From an uncultured bacterium (GTDB taxonomy: Bacteria; Spirochaetota; Spirochaetia; Sphaerochaetales; Sphaerochaetaceae): DNA of 5,125 nt. Each line of letters starts with the position of its first letter. The stretch's first letter is position 1. Made by a program: the position numbers and the translations under genes. Positions 1-5,125 of this stretch are shown here, piece by piece. The notes below the pieces were generated by a model. It saw only the letters and a program-made list of their open reading frames with translations. It had not been told where the DNA came from and made no database searches. The DNA is taken from NCBI GenBank assembly GCA_905215015.1, contig CAJMOS010000148.1, positions 1 to 5,125 of the forward strand. Reading direction: 5' to 3'.

Positions 1-51
1 TCAGATTTATATGACATGATTGTTCCAAAAGATCATATTCTAAGAAAAATC
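1..51 (+). mobile_element. Fragment of an IS1182/IS5-type transposase gene (N-terminal region)
   Basis: Frame 1 reads SDLYDMIVPKDHILRKI and then changes abruptly into Pth sequence. The pattern D-x-(I/L)-V-P-x-D-H-x-L-R-K-I is, from memory, the hallmark start of IS1182-family and related DUF772-domain transposases, where it is normally followed by an I-D-x-x-I-D-F segment. That continuation is absent here. The stretch is markedly AT-rich (15 G/C in the first 54 bases) while the following 60 bases hold 38 G/C, so it has a different origin from the gene it is joined to. No terminal inverted repeat is visible, so the join lies inside the transposase gene and not at an element end. It could be a real rearrangement or an assembly or ligation chimera at the contig edge. 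The identification rests on a 17-residue peptide only. Confidence 0.5.
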
Positions 52-531
52 AGGGGCAGGCACAACGCCGGCTTCATCGTCGCCGACCATATGTATCCTT
101 CGGCCAGCTGGCAGGACAAGTTCCACGGGGAATATGCCGTGGAGGGGAGCATGAAGCTGTTGAAACCGCAGACCTACATGAACCTCAGCGGGACCAGTGT
201 CGGAGAGGCCGCCAGTTTCTTCAAGCTGAAGCCACAGGAAATCCTTGTGGCTCACGACGATCTGGAGCTTCCTTTTGGGGAAGTCAGGTTACAGCTCGGC
301 GGTGGCCTTCAGGGCCATAACGGATTGCGCTCGATCAAGGAACGGCTGGGCAGCGACCAGTTCGCCAGACTGCGTATCGGCATCGGAAGACCCCAGCATG
401 GAGGCGTGGCCCAGTACGTGCTGACTCCATTCACCAAAGACGAGTGGATTGGATGGGATTTGCTTTTGCCCCATATCCGCACCATGGTGGAAACCTGTGA
501 CCACATTCCGCAAGTCTACAAGCTCCCATGA
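1..531 (+). CDS. pth: Peptidyl-tRNA hydrolase, N-terminus replaced by foreign sequence
   Basis: Pth cleaves the ester bond of peptidyl-tRNAs dropped by stalled ribosomes and recycles the tRNA in the cytoplasm. Numbering from the ATG at 16, the protein shows RHNAGF (15-20, the catalytic His is H16), KPQTYMNLSG (50-59, N56), HDDLELP (80-86, D81), the GGG..GHNGL loop (95-104, N102) and RLRIGIGRP, followed by the usual YVL..F segment and a short C-terminal tail. At 171 residues it is a little shorter than the usual 185-195. The conserved N-terminal GLGNPG strand and loop, which carries the essential Asn (Asn10 in E. coli), is missing. Those codons are replaced by AT-rich transposase-like sequence, and true Pth homology begins at about 55-58. 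The frame is open to the left edge. ATG 16 has no Shine-Dalgarno and is probably an internal Met of the transposase fragment. As written, the product should be inactive. The family call is firm; the 5' end is not. Confidence 0.88.
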   Translation, partial: SDLYDMIVPKDHILRKIRGRHNAGFIVADHMYPSASWQDKFHGEYAVEGSMKLLKPQTYMNLSGTSVGEAASFFKLKPQEILVAHDDLELPFGEVRLQLGGGLQGHNGLRSIKERLGSDQFARLRIGIGRPQHGGVAQYVLTPFTKDEWIGWDLLLPHIRTMVETCDHIPQVYKLP

Positions 532-547
532 TATCGACGATTAGCAA

Positions 548-572
548 GGCAAGATTGTTGTTCGACCTTGCC
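548..572. repeat. Imperfect inverted repeat between pth and the GH13 gene
   Basis: GGCAAG (548-553) pairs with CTTGCC (567-572). After one A-C mismatch the stem can continue with TTG (555-557) against CGA (563-565), closing a 5-base loop. An overlapping register pairs GCAAGG (544-549) with CCTTGC (566-571). The right arm contains the proposed -35 element of the next promoter, so the dyad could be an operator. Alternatively it could be a weak terminator for pth, but the nearest T-run (582-585) is ten bases past the stem, so it is not a standard intrinsic terminator. It may also be chance. Confidence 0.25.
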
Positions 573-597
573 CGCAACCCCTTTTGACCCATATACT
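568..597 (+). promoter_or_regulatory. Candidate sigma70 promoter for the GH13 gene
   Basis: TTGCCC (568-573, 4 of 6 to TTGACA) and TATACT (592-597, 5 of 6 to TATAAT) are separated by 18 bases. Transcription would start near 604, giving a leader of about 17 bases that begins just before the Shine-Dalgarno at 607-615. This arrangement argues against the TTG at 568 and the ATG at 598 as translation starts, because both would lie upstream of the transcript. Confidence 0.5.
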
Positions 598-606
598 ATG
601 GGCAAT

Positions 607-615
607 GAGGGGGAG
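607..615 (+). promoter_or_regulatory. Ribosome binding site deciding the GH13 start
   Basis: The purine run GAGGGGGAG ends 6 bases before the ATG at 622 and is a strong Shine-Dalgarno match. The in-frame alternatives at 598 (ATG) and 568 (TTG) have no comparable sequence at the right distance, so 622 is chosen. Confidence 0.7.
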
Positions 616-621
616 TCGGAC

Positions 622-3600
622 ATGCAAAGCCATGACCTTCGGGTTTCCATACGATTACGGACGGATCTGCAGCAGTTTCAACCGTTCTTTGCGGAAAGTC
701 GTCAGATGGACAAGCTCTACCAGGAGGCAAGCCGTTTCGCATTCCTTTACAACCAGGCGGTGGAGTCTCACCCGGAGTGGGAATATCTTTCGCCCGCGGA
801 CCTCAATGCGGGCGTCCTGCTCCACCTGCTCTACCAGACGGTGCTCGACACCTATCTGAGGACCACCAACCCTCCCTTCTTCCATGCCACCAGCTCCCAT
901 CTGGACGCTCCGGCCCAGTCCGCCCTCGCCTTCTACGTGAAGGAGTTCCCTTCACCGCTTTTGGTCGAGCGGCACCCTGACCAGGCCGAATTCACCGACG
1001 AGAGCCTCCGCGGCTTCTTCATCCACAGGGTCATGCAGGTCAATCCGGCCCTGGTCAAGGCAATCAGGCCGCTGATCGCTCCTCGCGGGCTGGCATTCCC
1101 GCCGGAGACCTCCAACCTGATCAGGATTCTCGAGCAGGACGTCTCCAGAGGACAGCCGATGGAGGTGGGGCCAAGGAAGATGAACCTGTTCGCGTTCCTG
1201 ACCGAACCGGCGAGACTCTACCCGACCGACCTGCTGGCCCAGATTTCCTTCATCCTGGACACATGGGGCGCGTTGGTGCCCGAAACCATCAAGACATTGC
1301 TGTTCAAGGCGATGACCATCATGCGCGAGGAGCACAAGCCACGCTTTATCGGCGGCGGTCCGGCCCCGACGAACGTCCCCGACTACAGCGCGCTGGATAG
1401 TGACTACGAGGCCTTCTCCCAAGACCGGAACTGGATGCCGAACGTGGTCATGATGGCGAAAAGCACGCTGGTCTGGCTGGACCAGCTCTCCAAGCTGTAC
1501 AAGCGGCCAATCACCACGCTGGACCAGATTCCCGACGAGGAGCTTGACCAGCTCAAGAGAAGGGGATTCACAGCGCTTTGGCTGATTGGCCTTTGGGAGC
1601 GCTCCTCTGCCAGCAAGAAGATCAAGAACCTGTGCGGGAACCCGGACGCCGAGGCATCCGCCTACTCGTTGGAGGACTATGAGATTTCCCCCTCGATTGG
1701 AGGATGGAACGCGCTGGAAAACCTGCGCGAGCGCTGCCGCGCCCGTGGAATCCGGCTTGCCAGCGACATGGTCCCCAACCATACCGGCATCGACAGCCGA
1801 TGGGTCATGGAGCATCCGGAGTACTTCATCCAGCAGGACTATCCCCCCTTCCCCTCCTACTCCTACAACGGTCCCGACCTTTCTTCCAACCCAGACATCG
1901 AAATCAAGCTGGAAGACCATTACTACAACCGCACCGACGCGGCGGTAACCTTCCGCCGCAGGGACAAGAGGACCGGGCAGACCACCTATATCTTCCACGG
2001 AAATGACGGTACTTCGATGCCTTGGAACGACACCGCCCAGCTCGATTTCCTCAACCCGGTCACCAGAGAGGCGGTCTACCAGGAAATCCGCCATGTGGCG
2101 CAGAATTTCCCGATCATCCGCTTCGACGCCGCCATGACCTTGGCAAAAAAGCACATCAGACGTCTGTGGTATCCTCAGTTGGGTGCCGGAGGAGATATCG
2201 CGGGACGGGCGGACGCGTCGATGAGCGACGCCGAGTTCAACGCCCGGATTCCTAAGGAATTCTGGCGTGAGGTGGTCGACCGGATCGCCCAGGAACTTCC
2301 CGATACCCTGCTGCTCGCGGAGGCCTTCTGGATGATGGAGGGATACTTCGTCCGTACACTCGGCATGCATCGTGTCTACAACAGCGCCTTCATGAACATG
2401 CTGAAGAACCAGGAAAACAAAAAGTACCGGGATACCATCAAGCAGACCATCAGCTTCGATCCGGAGATCCTGAAACGGTTCGTCAACTTCATGAACAACC
2501 CGGACGAGGAAACCGCCATCGCCCAGTTCGGCAACGGCGACAAGTATTTCGGAGTCTGCACGTTGCTCTCCACCATGCCAGGACTGCCGATGTTCGGTCA
2601 TGGACAGCTCGAGGGCTATCGCGAAAAGTACGGAATGGAGTACCGTCGCGCCTACTGGGACGAACAACCTGACCAAGGATTGCTTTCCGAGCACGAACGG
2701 AGAATCTTCCCGTTGCTCAGGAAGCGCTATCTGTTCAGTGGTTGCGACCATTTCCAGCTGTTCGACCTCGTCGGACCATTCGGCAAGGTCGAGGAGTCCG
2801 CATACTGTTACACCAATGGAACCAACGAGGAACGCTCGTTGGTACTGTTCAACAACCAGTATGAGGCGGTCGAGGGAACCATCTTCCGAAGCGCCGACAA
2901 GCTGGTGCGCCACGGGCAGGAACGCACGACCGAACAGGTCTCCATCGCCCAGGCGCTTGATGTCCACGACGAGACAGACCACTATCTCGTATACACCCAA
3001 TTCCCGGAGATGCTGACCTATATCCGGCCCTCCGGCGACATCTGCCGTCATGGTTGCTCCTTCCACCTGGACGGCTACCAGACAATCGTGTTCGTCAAAG
3101 TCCACGAGGTTGTCGACACCGACGGCACCTACCGGACGCTTTGCGAGACCTTGAACGGGAAGGGAGTCCCGAACCTGGAAGAGGAGATCGCCATGCTCAG
3201 GCTGAAGCCGCTGCACAAGCTGTTCCATTCCCTGACCGCATCCCCGTTCATCCACAATGTCCAGCACGCCCTGAAGGGGGAGGATCCCGCCATCAGGGCC
3301 ACGGCCATCGACCTGTCCGAGATCTATCAGGAGCTCTACCGCTATTCGCTCGCGATGCCGGAAGAGGTCTCCCGGTACGTCCGGGTCCCCGTCGCGAACC
3401 TGGCAAGCAGAACCGTGCTCAACCTGCTGGACCGGCAGTTCTCCCCATTTGCCAAGGCTGAGGGAATCGAGCGCCATATCGCGCAGGTGATGCCCGAGCT
3501 TCCCTATGCGATGATAGCCTCATTCATCATCGAACCCATGACGGGTGACGTGCAATCGGTCCAGGAGGCCATGGCTCTTGCCGACAGGATCCTGTTGAAC

Positions 3601-3945
3601 AGGTTGCTCGCCCCCGTCTTGGAACCTCTCGGGTATTCCAAGGACGAGATCCGCGGCATCTGCCATATGGGCGCGATCCTCGCCGTCAGCGGAAGGCTGA
3701 CAACCCAACGGGAGGCGGGAAAGATGCTGGAGGAGATGATGAGGGACCACAGCCTGTGGCTCTTCGCCGGCTGCAATATCTACCACGGTGTCACTTACTA
3801 CAAGAAAGAGTCGATGCAGGACCTTTTGGTATTGCAGGCATTGAGCCAGGAACGGGCTGGCGACAAGTTGGCGGTCCCCATCCTTCGGCAATTGCTGGCA
3901 AAGGAGTCGAACGCAAATTACCGTCTGGACGCTATGCAGAATTGA
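622..3945 (+). CDS. Large cytoplasmic GH13 alpha-amylase-family enzyme with N- and C-terminal helical extensions
   Basis: The protein has 1107 residues and no signal peptide. Residues 1 to ~270 look mostly helical and match no domain I can name. A GH13 (beta/alpha)8 barrel spans about 271-690. Visible elements are an AYSLEDYEI strand-2 motif near 348; region I DMVPNHTG (D382, N386, H387); QLDFLNP (473-479, region V-like); region II IIRFDAAM with R500 and nucleophile D502; region III LAEAFW with acid/base E567; region IV FMNNPDEET with stabiliser D628; and strand 8 PGLPMFGHGQ. All three catalytic acids are present, so it should be active on alpha-glucosidic bonds. Region IV has Pro in place of the usual His of NHD. 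A beta-rich domain (~720-830) and a helical C-terminus (~840-1107) follow. Typical GH13 amylases are 450-700 residues, so nearly half of this protein is extra. Substrate, and hydrolase versus transferase activity, cannot be told from sequence; the barrel motifs resemble oligosaccharide-acting enzymes more than secreted amylases. Longer readings from 568 or 598 are less likely. Confidence 0.9.
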   Translation: MQSHDLRVSIRLRTDLQQFQPFFAESRQMDKLYQEASRFAFLYNQAVESHPEWEYLSPADLNAGVLLHLLYQTVLDTYLRTTNPPFFHATSSHLDAPAQSALAFYVKEFPSPLLVERHPDQAEFTDESLRGFFIHRVMQVNPALVKAIRPLIAPRGLAFPPETSNLIRILEQDVSRGQPMEVGPRKMNLFAFLTEPARLYPTDLLAQISFILDTWGALVPETIKTLLFKAMTIMREEHKPRFIGGGPAPTNVPDYSALDSDYEAFSQDRNWMPNVVMMAKSTLVWLDQLSKLYKRPITTLDQIPDEELDQLKRRGFTALWLIGLWERSSASKKIKNLCGNPDAEASAYSLEDYEISPSIGGWNALENLRERCRARGIRLASDMVPNHTGIDSRWVMEHPEYFIQQDYPPFPSYSYNGPDLSSNPDIEIKLEDHYYNRTDAAVTFRRRDKRTGQTTYIFHGNDGTSMPWNDTAQLDFLNPVTREAVYQEIRHVAQNFPIIRFDAAMTLAKKHIRRLWYPQLGAGGDIAGRADASMSDAEFNARIPKEFWREVVDRIAQELPDTLLLAEAFWMMEGYFVRTLGMHRVYNSAFMNMLKNQENKKYRDTIKQTISFDPEILKRFVNFMNNPDEETAIAQFGNGDKYFGVCTLLSTMPGLPMFGHGQLEGYREKYGMEYRRAYWDEQPDQGLLSEHERRIFPLLRKRYLFSGCDHFQLFDLVGPFGKVEESAYCYTNGTNEERSLVLFNNQYEAVEGTIFRSADKLVRHGQERTTEQVSIAQALDVHDETDHYLVYTQFPEMLTYIRPSGDICRHGCSFHLDGYQTIVFVKVHEVVDTDGTYRTLCETLNGKGVPNLEEEIAMLRLKPLHKLFHSLTASPFIHNVQHALKGEDPAIRATAIDLSEIYQELYRYSLAMPEEVSRYVRVPVANLASRTVLNLLDRQFSPFAKAEGIERHIAQVMPELPYAMIASFIIEPMTGDVQSVQEAMALADRILLNRLLAPVLEPLGYSKDEIRGICHMGAILAVSGRLTTQREAGKMLEEMMRDHSLWLFAGCNIYHGVTYYKKESMQDLLVLQALSQERAGDKLAVPILRQLLAKESNANYRLDAMQN

Positions 3946-3970
3946 CTCACCAGTAAGGTTGGGTTACTCT
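3942..3970 (+). promoter_or_regulatory. Candidate promoter for the symporter gene, overlapping the GH13 stop codon
   Basis: TTGACT (3942-3947, 5 of 6 to the -35 consensus) contains the TGA stop of the GH13 gene. After a 17-base spacer comes TACTCT (3965-3970), which keeps the key T, A and final T of a -10 box but only 3 of 6 positions. Transcription would begin around 3977, almost at the ATG at 3978. The weak -10 makes this tentative; read-through from the GH13 gene is the alternative. Confidence 0.35.
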
Positions 3971-3977
3971 AAGCAAT

Positions 3978-5125
3978 ATGAAAACTTGGCTCACGTATTT
4001 GGCGGCTGTGTTCATGGCTTTGGCTGCTACTTTGGTAGCTGGCCAGAGTCCGGTTTTCCTGACCGCCATGACAGAATTGACGGTCTTTCTTGAACAGACA
4101 GGGTTCTGCGTCCTGCTCTTGATGGTCATCTGCGGCTTTACCAGCGGAATCGCCTCTTGCCGGAAGGACGGAAGGCTCCACACTGTCCTGATTTCCTCAG
4201 CAATCTGGGCTTTCGCCTCGACCGTGCTGCTGAGCTTGAGCGCCGTTGTCATTTTCCGTTCCTTCAGCGCTTCCTTTCCGGTAACCAGTACCGCCGGCTC
4301 GGGAGCTGACATTTCCGCTTTCCCGGGCAAGAGCCTTGCCAGCCTCGGTCTCGTGGGAGCGAGTCCTCTGGGTTTCTTCGAGACAGTCCGGGTATTGATG
4401 CCGGCATTCCTGATTGTCTGCTTCCTGGTTGGATATTTCCTAAAGCCGAATGTCGAAGTCGTCAGACCTGCCTACGTGGTGATGAACAGTTTCAGCGAGG
4501 TGATGTTCCGCATGACCCGCGCCATCACCCTTTCCTCCTACCTGTTTGTGTTTGTCGCGGCAAGCGCGTTTTTCTCCAAACTGATGCAGGAAGGATCCAT
4601 CTTTGTCGCGGGACAATTCCTGACGATGCTGGTCATTGGTTGCAGCGCCGCCATCTTCATCGTCCTTCCCTTCCTTTTCGCCTGCGCCACCAAATTCAAG
4701 GTAAATCCGTATCAGACGGTGTATCGTTCGCTGGCACCTGTGATCACCGGTCTTTTCTCCGGTGACATCCTCCTGGCCGCCCTCATCGGACAGCCGGTGG
4801 CGCGCCACAATCTTGGCTGCCAGAAGCGCATCGCCTCCACAGCCATCCCCTTCCACGCGATGTTCGGCCGTGGCGGCTCCGCGATGATCGGCACCCTCTG
4901 TACTTTGAGTCTCATCGCGGCGGTCAACCCGGGCGCCTTGACCGGAAGGATCGAGGTACTGGTCGCCTTGGCCTGCGCGTTGGTCAGTTTCTGCGGCGCG
5001 CTCTCCTTCGGAAGCGAGATATTCCTGATTGTCGTGCTAGCCCTCCGCTTGTTCGGCATCAACCTCTATGGCGCCGAGCTGACGATGCTGGCCTTGCTCC
5101 CCTTGGTCGGAGGCATGGGTGTCAT
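3978..5125 (+). CDS. Dicarboxylate/amino acid:cation symporter (SDF/DAACS family), 3' end beyond the window
   Basis: An open frame of 382 codons runs off the right edge with no stop. The product is very hydrophobic, with membrane segments at about 5-22, 41-60, 69-95, 139-155, 184-200, 213-238, 288-315 and 328-359. Its order fits the SDF (GltPh-like) fold: MNSFSEVMFRMTRAIT (169-184) is like the N-E-x-x-x-x-x segment before TM5; 250-281 occupies the place of hairpin 1; IASTAIPFHAMFGRGGSAM (285-303) corresponds to TM7; and GALSFGSEIFLIVVLAL (340-356) corresponds to hairpin 2. The last helix with its conserved D/RT-type residues is cut off. The usual TM7 NMDGT is GRGGS and the hairpin 1 serine run is missing, so substrate or ion use may differ. 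An in-frame TAA at 3954-3956 and no other start codon before 3978 make this ATG the first possible start. It has no good Shine-Dalgarno. Likely role: cation-coupled uptake of an organic anion or amino acid at the inner membrane. Confidence 0.72.
   Translation, partial: MKTWLTYLAAVFMALAATLVAGQSPVFLTAMTELTVFLEQTGFCVLLLMVICGFTSGIASCRKDGRLHTVLISSAIWAFASTVLLSLSAVVIFRSFSASFPVTSTAGSGADISAFPGKSLASLGLVGASPLGFFETVRVLMPAFLIVCFLVGYFLKPNVEVVRPAYVVMNSFSEVMFRMTRAITLSSYLFVFVAASAFFSKLMQEGSIFVAGQFLTMLVIGCSAAIFIVLPFLFACATKFKVNPYQTVYRSLAPVITGLFSGDILLAALIGQPVARHNLGCQKRIASTAIPFHAMFGRGGSAMIGTLCTLSLIAAVNPGALTGRIEVLVALACALVSFCGALSFGSEIFLIVVLALRLFGINLYGAELTMLALLPLVGGMGV

Noticed and set aside
1..60. A simple frameshift hiding the normal Pth N-terminus
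   Set aside because: None of the three forward frames of this stretch, nor the complement, encodes anything like GLGNPG, so an indel alone cannot explain the missing motif.
548..585. Intrinsic terminator after pth
   Set aside because: The stem is imperfect and the only T-run is four bases long and ten bases past the stem, so it was listed only as an inverted repeat.
568..621. Upstream starts TTG 568 and ATG 598 for the GH13 gene
   Set aside because: Both overlap or precede the predicted -10 and transcription start, and neither has a Shine-Dalgarno. ATG 622 has a strong one at ideal spacing, and the extra 18 residues look non-conserved.
952..3477. A long (841-codon) open frame on the - strand inside the GH13 gene
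   Set aside because: It is antisense to a gene with clear GH13 catalytic motifs. Its translation shows no recognisable domain, and long antisense frames are expected opposite GC-rich coding sequence.
3947..4330. Minus-strand open frame of 127 codons opposite the symporter gene start
   Set aside because: It is antisense to the hydrophobic symporter frame, has no recognisable motif, and its composition is a mirror of that gene.
4440..5062. Two minus-strand frames (4440-4856 and 4712-5062), one rich in His, Asp and Gly
   Set aside because: They are complements of membrane-helix codons of the symporter, whose frame is open throughout and fits a known fold. The first is low-complexity and neither shows any family motif.

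Overview
The window holds three genes, all on the + strand: a peptidyl-tRNA hydrolase gene (pth) whose 5' end is abnormal, a complete and very long GH13 alpha-amylase-family gene, and the 5' part of a sodium/dicarboxylate-type symporter gene cut by the window end. Both ends cut through coding sequence, so the piece may be a whole short contig. Apart from the first ~55 bases the sequence is moderately GC-rich and its genes share similar codon use. I suspect a bacterium, perhaps an anaerobic fermentative lineage such as Spirochaetota (Sphaerochaeta-like). That is a weak impression from protein flavour, not something the sequence proves.

Layout. Positions 1-51 are AT-rich (about 28% GC over 1-54, against about 63% over 55-114). 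They encode a peptide that reads like the start of an IS1182/IS5-type transposase, not the start of Pth. From about 55 to 531 the same frame is a good Pth lacking its first ~15-18 residues. A 90-bp gap (532-621) carries an imperfect dyad, a plausible sigma70 promoter and a strong Shine-Dalgarno. The GH13 gene (622-3945) follows. Its TGA stop lies inside the -35 element of a candidate promoter for the symporter gene, which starts at 3978, only 32 bases downstream, and stays open to the end. There is no gene-free stretch over 300 bases and no tRNA, rRNA or CRISPR array that I can see.

How they work together. The GH13 enzyme has no signal peptide and should act in the cytoplasm on alpha-glucans or alpha-glucosides. 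The symporter would take up a small organic anion or amino acid. Pth is a housekeeping translation-recycling enzyme. Nothing ties the three into one pathway, and the two promoter candidates suggest separate transcription. No new defence or mobile system is evident. The most notable points are the transposase/pth junction, the uncharacterised architecture of the GH13 protein with its region IV His-to-Pro change, and the altered substrate/ion motifs of the symporter.
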